From: Verrucomicrobia bacterium LW23
GTDB taxonomy: Bacteria > Verrucomicrobiota > Verrucomicrobiia > Methylacidiphilales > UBA1321
Length of the DNA: 64,000 nt
Direction: 5' to 3'
NCBI GenBank assembly: GCA_003054695.1
Contig: QAZA01000001.1
Location: 161,092 to 225,091, forward strand
Shown: piece by piece, positions 40,308-49,606 of the stretch
Position numbering within the stretch: position 1 is the stretch's first letter
Layout of the letters: the number at the start of each line of letters is the position of its first letter
Notes under the pieces: model-generated
Told to the model about the DNA's origin: nothing
Databases searched by the model: none
What the model saw: the letters and a program-made list of their open reading frames with translations, nothing else
Translations under genes and position numbers: made by a program

Positions 40308-42578
40308 ATGGCCGACGAACTACTCTTTCCAGAGCGGGCGATGGAGCGGGATGCGGAGCTGCATCGGCTTTATATGGAGATTGCCGGGCATTCGGCGGAG
40401 TTGCAGAGCGCCAATCGGTCGCTGGTGGATCAGGAGCAGCGGTTGCGGCTGGCGATTGCGACGGGACGCATTGGGCTTTGGGTGTGGAACTCGACTGACG
40501 TGGCGAACGCGGGGGATTGGTCGCTGCGGCTGAAGGAGATTTTTGGGCTGCCGCCGGAGACGGAGGTGACGCATGGCCTGTTCCTCAAATGCGTGCATCC
40601 CGACGACCGGGAGATGGTGGACGGCGCGGTGATGGCGGCGCTGGGCGGGGCGAATAACGGTGAGTATGCGGCGGAGTACCGGGTGGTTCGCCAGGATGAC
40701 GGCGCCGAGCGCTGGGTTACTGCGCGGGGGCAGGCGTTCTTTGATGCGGAGATGAAGCCGGTGCGCTTTATCGGCACGCTGATGGACATCACCGAGCGTA
40801 AGCTGGCGGAGCAACAGGCGGCGCGGCTCAACGCGGAGCTGGAGGAGCGGATTGCCGCGCGCACGGCTGATCTTGCGCGCAGCAACCGTGCGCTGCAGGT
40901 GGAGATAGAGGAGCGCCGGCGCGCGGAGAACGCGTTGCGGCAGAGCGAGATCTATCTGCGCACCGTCATCGACACGATTCCCGGCCTGGTGTGGAGCTCG
41001 CTTCCCGATGGCCACATTGAGTACCTGAACAAGCGCTGGCTGGAGTACACCGGGATGACGCAGGAAGCCGCCAGCGGCTGGGGATGGCAGGCGGCGATCC
41101 ATCCGGACGATCGTCCGGGGCTGGTGGCGTACTGGAAATCGATTCTGGCCGCCGGCGTCCAGGGCGAGACGGAAGCTCGGATGCGGCGGCACGATGGGGA
41201 GTACCGCTGGTTCCTGTTCCAGGGGATTCCGCTGCGCGACGATGCGGGACGCATTGTCCGGTGGTATGGCAGCACCACGGATATCCAGAAGCTGCGCTCC
41301 ACGGAGCATGTTGCGCAGGGGCAGCTCTCGGCGCTCGAGAAGACGCTGAGCGCGCTGGCGCACGAATCAGTGCCCGACAAGCTGCTGGAGCACGTGTTGC
41401 GGATGATCCACACGCAGCTTGATGGGCAGAGCATCAGCGTCTGGGAGCGCTCGCCGGACGACCAGCTACGGCTCGTCGCCACGTTTGCGGATGGTGCGGT
41501 CAGCGTGGCCTCCTTGGATGGGGCGGAGACGGATGAGGCTGCGGTATATAGCTTTATGGCGCGGGAACATCCTGTCTGGAGGGAAGTGTACCGGACGGGA
41601 ACGGATTGCGTCCTGTGCGATCTGACGCATCGGCCGCCCCGCGTGCGGCTTTACCGGGAGGGCGCGGAATGGCATCTCTGGCATGGGGATACTGAAGTGC
41701 CGCCGGCGGTCCGGGAGATGCTGCAGCGTCTGCGCGCTTCGGGCGTCACCTCAACGCTGGTCGTCCCCATGCTGGTGGCCGGCTGGGTGGCGGGGATGAT
41801 CGGAGTGCGCGTGCGGGGGCGGCGCGAGTTTCGGTCGGAGGAGATTGAGCTGACGCGGGCGTTGGCGCACCAGGCGATGCTGGCGATCCAGCTCACGCGC
41901 CTCTCCCAGGACAGCCGGCAGGCGGCCGTCATCGCCGAGCGCAACCGTATGGCGCGGGATATCCATGATACTCTGGCGCAGGGACTTACCGGCGTGATTG
42001 TGCAGCTGGAGGCAGCCGAGGACGCGCACTCGCACCACCTCGATTCCGACGCGGAAGCACACATAGTCCGCGCGCGCGACCTTGCCCGGGAGAGCCTGCA
42101 GGAAGCCCGCCGCTCCGTGCACGCGCTGCGCCCGCAGGTGCTCGCGGAGAAGGATCTGTGCTACGCCATGCAGTCGATGATCCGCCGCCTGACCGAAGGC
42201 ACCACGATGCAGGGCAGCCTGGTGCTCAAGGGCACCCCGCGCGTGATGCCGCCCGAGTGGCAGGAGAATCTGCTGCGCATTTGCCAGGAGTGCCTGACCA
42301 ACAGCCTGCGCCATGCGCGCGCCAGCCGCTTCTCGGGGGAAATCGAGTTCACGCGCGATGAAATCCGCCTGGAGCTGCGCGACAACGGCCGCGGGTTTGA
42401 CACGGGCGAGGGACGCCAGTCCGAGGGCTTCGGCCTCATCGGCATGCGCGAGCGGGCGGAGGCGATGGGCGGGACGCTGACAATCCGGAGCACGCGGAGC
42501 CCGTCAGGCGCGGCGCGCGGCGGAGCCGAAGGCGGCACGGCGATCCGGGTTGTATTGCGCCTCGCATCTGGTCCATAG
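40308..42578 (+). CDS. PAS-PAS-GAF sensor histidine kinase (NarX/LiaS type)
   Basis: The 756-residue protein has no membrane segment. Two PAS/PAC units are seen (about residues 45-165, ending RFIGTLMDITERKLAEQQAA; about 220-340, ending RIVRWYGSTTDIQKL), joined by a coiled coil rich in Glu and Arg. A GAF domain follows (about 345-530). The HisKA_3 motif is ERNRMARDIHDTLAQGLTGV with the phospho-accepting His at about residue 553. The ATPase domain shows CLTNSLRHARAS and DNGRGFD, then GFGLIGMRERAEAMGG. It should phosphorylate the response regulator encoded 66 bp downstream. The signal sensed is cytoplasmic and unknown. Confidence 0.93.
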   Translation: MADELLFPERAMERDAELHRLYMEIAGHSAELQSANRSLVDQEQRLRLAIATGRIGLWVWNSTDVANAGDWSLRLKEIFGLPPETEVTHGLFLKCVHPDDREMVDGAVMAALGGANNGEYAAEYRVVRQDDGAERWVTARGQAFFDAEMKPVRFIGTLMDITERKLAEQQAARLNAELEERIAARTADLARSNRALQVEIEERRRAENALRQSEIYLRTVIDTIPGLVWSSLPDGHIEYLNKRWLEYTGMTQEAASGWGWQAAIHPDDRPGLVAYWKSILAAGVQGETEARMRRHDGEYRWFLFQGIPLRDDAGRIVRWYGSTTDIQKLRSTEHVAQGQLSALEKTLSALAHESVPDKLLEHVLRMIHTQLDGQSISVWERSPDDQLRLVATFADGAVSVASLDGAETDEAAVYSFMAREHPVWREVYRTGTDCVLCDLTHRPPRVRLYREGAEWHLWHGDTEVPPAVREMLQRLRASGVTSTLVVPMLVAGWVAGMIGVRVRGRREFRSEEIELTRALAHQAMLAIQLTRLSQDSRQAAVIAERNRMARDIHDTLAQGLTGVIVQLEAAEDAHSHHLDSDAEAHIVRARDLARESLQEARRSVHALRPQVLAEKDLCYAMQSMIRRLTEGTTMQGSLVLKGTPRVMPPEWQENLLRICQECLTNSLRHARASRFSGEIEFTRDEIRLELRDNGRGFDTGEGRQSEGFGLIGMRERAEAMGGTLTIRSTRSPSGAARGGAEGGTAIRVVLRLASGP

Positions 42579-42644
42579 TGGCGGCTCTTTCGCGGCCCGA
42601 CCCTTTTGCTCTATCCGTCCATCCATGATCGATCGCCCCATGAA

Positions 42645-43322
42645 ATGAAGTTCGAACGGAAATCCCTGTGCGGCGCGGCAAACGTCGAGCGCGAGGCGCC
42701 GGCGCCGCCCATCCGCGTGCTTATTGCGGACGACCATGTGATGGTGCTGGAGGGACTTGTGGCCATCATTTCGCGGCAAAAGGATATGGCCGTTGTGGCG
42801 CAGGCGGCCAACGGCCAGGAGTGCGTGGAGCTGTGGCACGAGCATCGGCCGGACATCGCGCTGGTCGATCTGCGCATGCCGCGGCTGGATGGCGTCGCGG
42901 CGATCGAGTTGATCCGCAGGGCTGACCCAGCCGCGCGCGCGATTGTACTGACGACGTACGACACCGATAACGATATCGTCGGCGCCGTGAAGGCGGGGGC
43001 GAAAGCGTTTTTGCTGAAGGATGCGCGCCGCGACGACATTCTGGACTGCATCCGCCGCGTGCATGCGGGGGAGACCTGCCTTCCTCCCGCCTTCACAAGC
43101 ATCCTCGCCGCAAACCTCAGCAATCAGCCGCTGACGTGCCGGGAGCAGAACGTGCTGGAGATGCTGGCGCGCGGCAAAAGCAACAAGGAGATCGCCACGG
43201 AGCTGCATATCTCGGAGACGACGGTGAAGTCGCACTTGCGGAGCATCTTCTTCAAGCTCAATGTGTTAAGCAGAACGGAGGCTGTTGCGGTGGCCAGCCG
43301 GCGCGGTCTCGTCAAGTTGTAA
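42645..43322 (+). CDS. NarL/FixJ-family response regulator
   Basis: From the ATG at 42645 the protein has 225 residues; a TTG at 42606 is an alternative. The receiver domain has the acidic pair IADDH, the phospho-acceptor Asp in [13 protein letters not shown] and the conserved Lys in [10 protein letters not shown] LuxR-type HTH closes the protein ([20 protein letters not shown], then [20 protein letters not shown]). It is the evident partner of the kinase just upstream. It may control the catabolic-looking genes that follow on the same strand, an inference from position. Confidence 0.95.
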   Translation: MKFERKSLCGAANVEREAPAPPIRVLIADDHVMVLEGLVAIISRQKDMAVVAQAANGQECVELWHEHRPDIALVDLRMPRLDGVAAIELIRRADPAARAIVLTTYDTDNDIVGAVKAGAKAFLLKDARRDDILDCIRRVHAGETCLPPAFTSILAANLSNQPLTCREQNVLEMLARGKSNKEIATELHISETTVKSHLRSIFFKLNVLSRTEAVAVASRRGLVKL

Positions 43323-43469
43323 CGCCTCCTCCTTTTGAAGGAGAAAAAGAGTGCCCACAAGGGCAATGGATGGCGGCGCGAAAAGGGGGCATAGTGGGTT
43401 AGTTATTTGCAGGATGAATCATTGAACCTGTTCAGGTCTCAGCTCCGGCATCTTTTCCCCACGATTACC

Positions 43470-44147
43470 ATGAGCCATTACCACAAGCTATTTACCGCTG
43501 AAGACAGCGCTGTCGTCTTTATCGATCACCAGCCGCAGATGACCTTTGGCGTTGCCAATATCGATCGCGCCACGCTGCTCAACAACGTTACCTTCCTGGC
43601 CAAAGTGGCGAAGGAGTTTAACGTGCCGACCGTGCTTACCGCGGTGGAGACCGAGTCGTTCAGCGGCTACATCTGGCCGCAGCTGCTGGATGTCTTTCCC
43701 GGCCAGCCGGTTGTGGAGCGCAGTTCCATGAACAGCTGGGACGACGCGGGGTTCCGCGCGGCTGTCGAGGCCACCGGGCGCAAGAATATCCTGATGACCG
43801 GACTGTGGACTGAAGTCTGCGTTACCTGGCCGACGATCGAGATGATCGGCGCCGGATACAACATTTATGTGGTGGAAGACTGCTGCGGCGCAACCTCCCA
43901 GGCGGCGCACGACGCGGCGCTCTCCCGCATGGTGCAGGCCGGCGCCACCCGCGTCACCGCCCTCCCCGCCCTGCTGGAGTGGCAGCGCGACTGGGCCAGG
44001 CGCGAGCACTACAACAACCTGATGGGCCTGGTAAAAGCCCAGGGCGGCGCCTACGGCATAGGCGTGGAATACGCGTACACGATGGTGCACAAAGCCCCGC
44101 AGTCGGCCATCAAGCCGCAGGTCGTGCCGCCAGGCAAAGGGCATTGA
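43470..44147 (+). CDS. Isochorismatase-family (YcaC-like) cysteine hydrolase
   Basis: The 225-residue protein starts at the ATG at 43470 (MSHYHKLFTAEDSAVVFIDHQPQM cut after DHQ in the usual motif). The family catalytic Asp is in FIDHQ and the nucleophile Cys in TGLWTEVCVTWP. The usual lysine region reads VVERSSMNSWDD, where an Arg seems to replace it, as in some YcaC-like proteins. YcaC homologs are octameric hydrolases of unknown substrate. The gene lies 148 bp after the response regulator and 101 bp before the ABM-domain gene, and may share a transcript with both downstream genes. Confidence 0.88.
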   Translation: MSHYHKLFTAEDSAVVFIDHQPQMTFGVANIDRATLLNNVTFLAKVAKEFNVPTVLTAVETESFSGYIWPQLLDVFPGQPVVERSSMNSWDDAGFRAAVEATGRKNILMTGLWTEVCVTWPTIEMIGAGYNIYVVEDCCGATSQAAHDAALSRMVQAGATRVTALPALLEWQRDWARREHYNNLMGLVKAQGGAYGIGVEYAYTMVHKAPQSAIKPQVVPPGKGH

Positions 44148-44247
44148 TGGGGAGGCGGATGCGCTTATGTTATGCCTTGGACGTTATCATGAGTTGTCAT
44201 AAGCATCTGCCGCCGCCGCGCCGTCTCCTCACGCCAACCTCCGTTCG

Positions 44248-44820
44248 ATGATGAGCGATTCCTCCACTCCCGTCCACATGGCCGTAACACGGCGCGTGCG
44301 GCGGGAGTGCGTTGCGGAGTTTGAGGCGGCGCTCGCAGACTTTGCCGCCGCCACGATGCGCGCGCCCGGCATGCGCGGCGTGCACTGCCTCTACCCGCCG
44401 CCCGGCTCCGGCTCCAACGAGTACGGTATCCTCCGCAGCTTTGCCAGCGCGGAGGCGAGCTCCGCCTTCTACGCCTCGCCCGAGTACCAGGCGTGGCTGG
44501 ACCGCATCGAGCCGCTGACCGAGGACGGCGCAGAGTGCCGGCGGCTCGACGGCCTGGAAGTGTGGTTCCACAACCCCGGCGGCCGGATGCCGCCGCGCTG
44601 GAAGATGGCGCTGCTGACGTGGCTGGCCGTGTGGCCCGTCAGCATGGGGGTGGCGGCGGTGGTTCTGCCGCTCATCAGCCTGCGACTGCATCCCGTTCTC
44701 GTATCGGGAGTTGTCTCCGCGGGCATCGTTCTGGTTCTCACCTGGATTGCCATGCCGCTGATGGTTCGCGCCGCCCACGGCTGGCTCCATCCCCAACCTC
44801 TTTCCACCAAGCACCGATAA
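44248..44820 (+). CDS. ABM-domain protein with two C-terminal membrane helices
   Basis: The 190-residue protein has an antibiotic-biosynthesis-monooxygenase-like ferredoxin fold at the N-terminus (VTRRVRRECVAEFEAALADF; RSFASAEASSAFYASPEYQA). Two hydrophobic helices follow near residues 120-140 and 150-172 (MALLTWLAVWPVSMGVAAVV; VSGVVSAGIVLVLTWIAMPL). Membrane-tethered ABM proteins of this layout occur in several phyla. Its stop overlaps the next start by one base (TAATG), so it is coupled to the amidohydrolase gene. The ATG three bases later is an equal start candidate. Confidence 0.82.
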   Translation: MMSDSSTPVHMAVTRRVRRECVAEFEAALADFAAATMRAPGMRGVHCLYPPPGSGSNEYGILRSFASAEASSAFYASPEYQAWLDRIEPLTEDGAECRRLDGLEVWFHNPGGRMPPRWKMALLTWLAVWPVSMGVAAVVLPLISLRLHPVLVSGVVSAGIVLVLTWIAMPLMVRAAHGWLHPQPLSTKHR

Positions 44821-46766
44821 TGAATTCCGCGACTTCTTCCGCCTCGTCCATTGCGCCCGATCTCATCCTGCGCAATGGCCGCATTACCACGCTCGATCCC
44901 ATGCGCCCGGAAGCGCGCGAGGTCGTCATCGCCGGCGGCAAGATTGTCGGCGTGGACAACGCGGATGAGTTCCCCTCCGGCTCTGCCACAAAGGTGGTGG
45001 ATCTCGGCGGGCGCCGCGTCATTCCCGGCCTGTACGACTCGCACCTGCACGTCATCCGCGGCGGCCTCAATTACAACATGGAGCTGCGCTGGGAAGGCGT
45101 CCCGTCCGTCTCGCTTGCGCTGCAGATGCTGCGCGAGCAGGCGGCCGCCACGCCCGCGCCGCAGTGGGTGCGCGTGGTGGGCGGCTGGAGCGAGTTCCAG
45201 TTTGCGGAGCGCCGCATGCCCACGCTGGAGGAGATCAATGCCGCCGCGCCCGACACGCCCGTCTTCGTCCTGCACCTGTACTGCCGCGCCATGCTTAATC
45301 GCGCCGCGTTGCAAGTGTGTGGCTATACAAAAGATACGCCGAATCCCCCCGGCGGCGAAATCGTGCGCGACCGCCATGGCAACCCGACGGGCATGCTCGT
45401 GGCGCGGCCTAACGCGATGATCCTCTACGCCACCCTCGCCAAGGGACCCAAGCTGCCGCCCGAGTACCAGTACAACTCCACGCGCCACTTCATGCGCGAG
45501 CTCAACCGCCTCGGCGTCACCAGCGTGTGCGACGCGGGCGGCGGTTTTCAGAATTACCCCGAGGACTACGAGATCATCCGCCAGCTGCACGAGCGCGGCG
45601 AAATGACGCTGCGCATCGCCTACAACCTCTTTACACAAAAGCCCGGCGGCGAATTGGAAGATTTTGTGCGTTGGAACAAGATCATCCAGCCCGACGCCGG
45701 CGACGACATGCTGCGCTGCAACGGCGCGGGCGAGATGCTCGTGTTCTCCGCCGCCGACTTCGAGGACTTCCTGGAGCCGCGTCCCGACCTAGCCGGCAAG
45801 CTGGAGAGCGAGCTGGAGCGCGTCGTCCATTTCCTTGCCTCCAACCGCTGGCCCTTCCGCCTGCACGCTACGTACGACGAGTCGATTACCCGCTTCCTCA
45901 ACATCTTTGAGCGCGTGAACAGGGACGCCCCGCTCGAGGGCCTGCACTGGTTCTTCGACCACTGCGAAACGATCTCCGACACCAACATCGAGCGCGTGAA
46001 GGCGCTCGGCGGCGGCATTGCCGTGCAGCACCGCATGGCCTTCCAGGGCGAGTATTACGTCGACCGCTATGGGGCCGCCGCCGCCGAGCGCACCCCGCCG
46101 CTGCGCCGCATGCTGGAGCTTGGCGTCCCCGTCGGGGCGGGCACCGACGCCACGCGCGTCGCCAGCTACAACCCGTTCGTCTCACTCTACTGGATGAGCA
46201 CCGGCCGTACCGTCGGCGGCCTCGAGCTCTACTCCGAAAAAGCGCGCCTCACCCGCGAAGAAGCACTGCGCCTCTACACGCAAGGCAGCACCTGGATGAG
46301 CCGCGAGGAAGGCAAGCGCGGCGCCATCTCCGTCGGCCAGCTGGCGGATCTGGCGGTGCTCAGCGCCGACTACTTCGCCATACCCGACGAGGAGATCAAA
46401 GCGCTGGAATCCGTCCTCACCATCCTCGGCGGCAAACCCGTCTACGCCGCGGCGGAGTTCAAGCCGCTCGATCCCGAAGCGCTGCCCGTCATGCCCGACT
46501 GGTCCCCCGTCCACCGCTACCCCGGCTACTGGCGCCGTGAGCTTACCGCCCACCTCGACAGCACCCACATGGCCGGCTGCGGCTGCTGCAACATGCACAG
46601 CTTCAGCGGGTTGGCGGATGCCGTCGGCGCCGGCACAGCGTCTGCAGCCCGCAAGCGCAAAGCGGCGGCCGTGCGGAGCAATTCTGCCAATCCCTTCAAC
46701 CTCCCCCAATGGATGCTCGGCCCCCGCGGCCTGATGGATGGCGGCTGCGAGTGCTTTGCGTTTTGA
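44820..46766 (+). CDS. YtcJ-like amidohydrolase (amidohydrolase 3 family)
   Basis: The 648-residue protein has the amidohydrolase_3 pattern: LILRNGRITTLDP at the start, then VIPGLYDSHLHVIRG with the metal-binding H-x-H, RLHATYDESITRFLNIFE, WFFDHCE, and GVPVGAGTDATRVASYNPF with the late metal-binding Asp. It probably hydrolyses an amide, formamide or cyclic amide in the cytoplasm; YtcJ-like members have varied substrates. The tail after residue 580 contains a cysteine cluster (HMAGCGCCNMHSF and DGGCECFAF) not typical of the core family. It is translationally coupled to the ABM-domain gene. Confidence 0.88.
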   Translation: MNSATSSASSIAPDLILRNGRITTLDPMRPEAREVVIAGGKIVGVDNADEFPSGSATKVVDLGGRRVIPGLYDSHLHVIRGGLNYNMELRWEGVPSVSLALQMLREQAAATPAPQWVRVVGGWSEFQFAERRMPTLEEINAAAPDTPVFVLHLYCRAMLNRAALQVCGYTKDTPNPPGGEIVRDRHGNPTGMLVARPNAMILYATLAKGPKLPPEYQYNSTRHFMRELNRLGVTSVCDAGGGFQNYPEDYEIIRQLHERGEMTLRIAYNLFTQKPGGELEDFVRWNKIIQPDAGDDMLRCNGAGEMLVFSAADFEDFLEPRPDLAGKLESELERVVHFLASNRWPFRLHATYDESITRFLNIFERVNRDAPLEGLHWFFDHCETISDTNIERVKALGGGIAVQHRMAFQGEYYVDRYGAAAAERTPPLRRMLELGVPVGAGTDATRVASYNPFVSLYWMSTGRTVGGLELYSEKARLTREEALRLYTQGSTWMSREEGKRGAISVGQLADLAVLSADYFAIPDEEIKALESVLTILGGKPVYAAAEFKPLDPEALPVMPDWSPVHRYPGYWRRELTAHLDSTHMAGCGCCNMHSFSGLADAVGAGTASAARKRKAAAVRSNSANPFNLPQWMLGPRGLMDGGCECFAF

Positions 46767-47009
46767 TTCAGACACTTACGCAGATGATGCCGCATATTGA
46801 AGGCACTTTACACACTTACCGAAGCATGTAAAATCTGGGAGATAGGTTCTCGGGCTATTGTGTCCCTTCACAACGCGATCCCCTTCCTGCGGCTTCCCAG
46901 GGATTATGCCGGGGCCGTTTGATACTACGCCGCGCCATCGGAGCTTTGGATTGGGACACCCCCGTTTGCAGCGACAAGGGAACGCAGAAACCACTCTTGC
47001 CCTTCCTCT

Positions 47010-48605
47010 ATGCCTGCCTCCACCCGAATCCTGCGAATCATCGCCGCAACACTCCTGGCGGCGACGGCAGCGCATGCGGGGGACAAGCCCGAGCCGCCCC
47101 GCATCGGCCCGATGCGGCAGCGTGAAGATTACAGCTATCTGGCGAATCCCGACCGCCGCACCGGCGCGTGGTGGGAGCCTCTGAAGTATGTCCCGCTGGG
47201 CGAGTCTCCCCTAAGCCACGCGCCCGAGCACCCTTTCCTCACCTTTGGCGGCGAAGCGCGGGTGCGGTACGAGTGGCTCCAGGGCTCCGACTTTGGCGCC
47301 GGCACGCAGGACAGCGGCGGCTATCTCCTCACGCGGGCGCTTCCCTACGCCTCGCTTACCGTGCCGCGCCTGCTGGGCCATGGTGATGGCGACGCTGTTT
47401 CGCTCCTGCTTTTCGGTCAGGCGATGATCGCTCACAACAGCTTTGACGCTCGCGGTCCGGGGCCTGTCGACAAGGAGGAATTCGATGCCCTGCAAGCCTT
47501 TGCGCAAATCACCATCCCGCTCCATACCGGGGATGCCAATGCCAGTTCCTTGCTCACCCTGCAAGGCGGGCGTCAGATGATATCCTACGGTACCGAGCGG
47601 CTGCTCGGCACCCGCTACGGCCCCAACATCCCGCTCAGTTTCGACGGCGGCATCGCCCGCTGGCGCAACGCGCAGTGGGACGTGAGCGCCTTTTACCTGC
47701 TGCCCGTCAAGGTGGATCCGGAGGCGTGGCAAAACCAGAGCTCCACCCAGCGGCAGGTCTGGTCGCTCTACGCCACGCGCAAGTTCGGCGACCAGCGTGA
47801 GGCCGGGTCCCTTGTTGCGGATCCCCGGTCTGAGTCAGGATCGCATCCCCCGGCTGGATCCAGCGTTACGCTGGCCTCTGCGGATCTCTACTACATCGGC
47901 TACTATAACGGCAGTGCGCGCTTCAACGCCGGCTCCGGCCGGGAGCAGCGCCACACCATGGGCGCGCGTTTTTTCGGAAGCAGGAAGACGCAGAAGTTTG
48001 GCGTGCTGGACTGGAATTACGAGGGCATGTTGCAGGCCGGCACGTTCGACCCCACGTCGTCGTCTCCCGCCGGCAGCGGTGCGGGCGCCAGTAGCGACAT
48101 CCTGGCGTGGAGCATTGGCACCGAGACAGGCTACACGTTTCCGCTGCCGCTTTCTCCGCGCATCTTCCTGCGCGCCAATGCGATAAGCGGCGACTTGGAT
48201 GCCTCGGACCAAACGCTCGGCACATTCAACCCTCTCTTTCCCAAAGGCAAATATTTTGGCGAGCTCACACCGGTTGGCCCCTACAACCTGCTCAACATGC
48301 AGGCAGGCGTTAACCTCAACATCACCAGCACGTTAGCTCTCACCCTGCAGGGCGGCCCCTACTGGCGTTACAGCACGCAGGACGCCGTCTACGGCGTTGC
48401 CGGCAATATCCTGCGCGCCAGCGACGGCTCCAGCAACTCGCAGGACATCGGCTCGCAGGTGGAGATCGTTGCCGAGTGGAAGCCGCGACGCGAAGTCTCC
48501 TACCTCGCCAGCTACTCCCAGTTCATGCCGGGCGATTTCCTGAAGGAAACCGGCCCGGCACAAGTCATTCACTACGTTGCATTTGAGATGCAGCTTCAGT
48601 TTTAG
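47010..48605 (+). CDS. Outer-membrane porin of the alginate-export type
   Basis: The 531-residue protein has a signal peptide (ILRIIAATLLAATAAHAG). The rest is built of beta-strand-like stretches with alternating hydrophobic residues, such as LTFGGEARVRYEWLQGSDFG and GGRQMISYGTERLLGTRYGP. It ends with an aromatic residue (FEMQLQF), as expected for an outer-membrane barrel. This fits the alginate_exp (AlgE-like) family. It lies 243 bp after the amidohydrolase gene and may provide uptake or release of its substrate. Start is the ATG at 47010. Confidence 0.8.
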   Translation: MPASTRILRIIAATLLAATAAHAGDKPEPPRIGPMRQREDYSYLANPDRRTGAWWEPLKYVPLGESPLSHAPEHPFLTFGGEARVRYEWLQGSDFGAGTQDSGGYLLTRALPYASLTVPRLLGHGDGDAVSLLLFGQAMIAHNSFDARGPGPVDKEEFDALQAFAQITIPLHTGDANASSLLTLQGGRQMISYGTERLLGTRYGPNIPLSFDGGIARWRNAQWDVSAFYLLPVKVDPEAWQNQSSTQRQVWSLYATRKFGDQREAGSLVADPRSESGSHPPAGSSVTLASADLYYIGYYNGSARFNAGSGREQRHTMGARFFGSRKTQKFGVLDWNYEGMLQAGTFDPTSSSPAGSGAGASSDILAWSIGTETGYTFPLPLSPRIFLRANAISGDLDASDQTLGTFNPLFPKGKYFGELTPVGPYNLLNMQAGVNLNITSTLALTLQGGPYWRYSTQDAVYGVAGNILRASDGSSNSQDIGSQVEIVAEWKPRREVSYLASYSQFMPGDFLKETGPAQVIHYVAFEMQLQF

Positions 48606-48960
48606 GCCTGAGTTGGCCAGGCGAAGCGGATCATGCCTCCTGCTCGGTAACTTAAGAGCGACACTGCCGTTGTTTTGACAGTCTTCGCATACGCCTGGCA
48701 GCGCGAAACGCCCCGCCTTTTCCCTTCCGTCAGGACTGAGGGCGGAGAGCTCGTTGTGGTCAATAGGCTGGCGGGTCTGCCGCCTATAAAGTAGCGGGCG
48801 TAGTACCTGCCGGGCTTTTGGCGGAGGAGGCCCTAAACTTTGGTTTTGTTCCAGACTTTCCCTTTGGCGCTGTTTTTCACGCGTTTACCGTAGAAGCAAT
48901 CCGCGAACGAGTCAAATTTCCGGGCCTTTTCGGAGGCTTTAACCGTTCTCTTTGTCTTGC
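48606..48960. other. Intergenic region downstream of the porin gene, no certain gene
   Basis: Nothing certain is seen. On the minus strand a 46-codon frame without a start codon (48836-48973, stop at 48833-48835) reads KASEKARKFDSFADCFYGKR before its end. Its composition looks protein-like and it could be the tail of a decayed gene, but I recognise no family. Confidence 0.35.
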
Positions 48961-48983
48961 AAGTCCTTGATACTTAAGGACTT
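48961..48983 (-). terminator. 8-bp hairpin downstream of tRNA-Leu, possible terminator
   Basis: Perfect inverted repeat AAGTCCTT-N7-AAGGACTT, about 11 bases beyond the 3' end of the tRNA on the minus strand. There is no T-run after it, so it may be a processing or Rho-linked signal rather than a classic terminator. Confidence 0.35.
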
Positions 48984-48993
48984 AGGAGAGAAG

Positions 48994-49074
48994 TGCGCTC
49001 GAGAGGACTTGAACCTCCATGGAGTTACCCACTAGAACCTGAATCTAGCGCGTCTGCCATTTCGCCACGAGCGC
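48994..49074 (-). tRNA. tRNA-Leu (anticodon CAG)
   Basis: On the minus strand the acceptor stem pairs GCGCUCG with CGAGCGC. The anticodon arm has stem CUAGA/UCUAG and loop UUCAGGU, which places CAG at positions 34-36 and reads CUG codons. A short variable-arm stem (GGGUAACUCC) and a T-arm with GGUUCAAGUCC follow. The discriminator base is A and CCA is not encoded. CUG is heavily used in this GC-rich genome, so this should be a major leucine tRNA. Confidence 0.93.
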
Positions 49075-49306
49075 GTTTTTTACTGAGGCCGGGAGGAGAA
49101 AGTTGCATCGGTGGAGCAGGCTTCCTCGTCTCGGGAGAAGCGACGATAGGATATGCGGGGCGGGGTGGCAAGGAAAAAGTTGGAGTTTTTTTGCGGCTTG
49201 GCGTGGCCCGGGTATTGGTGGTAGGTTGCAGGCATGATGTTGGGTGCCGTGGCTGCGGCGCTGGCTGTTTTAACTTTTCTTACCTGAGTTTTAAGGACGA
49301 CGACCT

Positions 49307-49597
49307 ATGTTATCCGGAGGTGGCGGTCACGGCGGGGCGGATGTGGGGACGCTCCTGGCGCTTCTGGCGTCGGGTGCGTTTGTGACGTATGTGGGCTATC
49401 GCATTCGCATCAAGCGGGCGGAGATTCGCTCGACAATCGTTATCCTGGGCACCAGGAAGGACCAGGAGTTGGTCGCGAATCTGAGCCAGTGGGTGGAAAG
49501 TGGCCGTATCAAGCAATACGTGCCCACTGACGACACCGAGGGCCTGGCCGAGGCGGCGGCGGCGGATCACGAGCACGCGCACTCCGGGGGCCACTAG
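49307..49597 (+). CDS. Small membrane-anchored protein of unknown function
   Basis: The 96-residue protein has a Gly/His-rich start, one hydrophobic helix (GTLLALLASGAFVTYVGYRI), a basic stop-transfer stretch (RIKRAEIRST) and a soluble tail ending in a His-rich motif (DHEHAHSGGH). The tail might bind metal. An AAGGACGACGACCT stretch before the ATG gives a plausible ribosome-binding site. The glycosyltransferase gene follows after nine bases, so the two are probably co-transcribed. Confidence 0.6.
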   Translation: MLSGGGGHGGADVGTLLALLASGAFVTYVGYRIRIKRAEIRSTIVILGTRKDQELVANLSQWVESGRIKQYVPTDDTEGLAEAAAADHEHAHSGGH

Positions 49598-49606
49598 GCG
49601 CGCGGA

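Noticed and set aside
44162..44204. Inverted repeat GCTTATG/CATAAGC before the ABM-domain gene
   Set aside because: Seven-base arms 29 bases apart can arise by chance and no second copy is present to support an operator.
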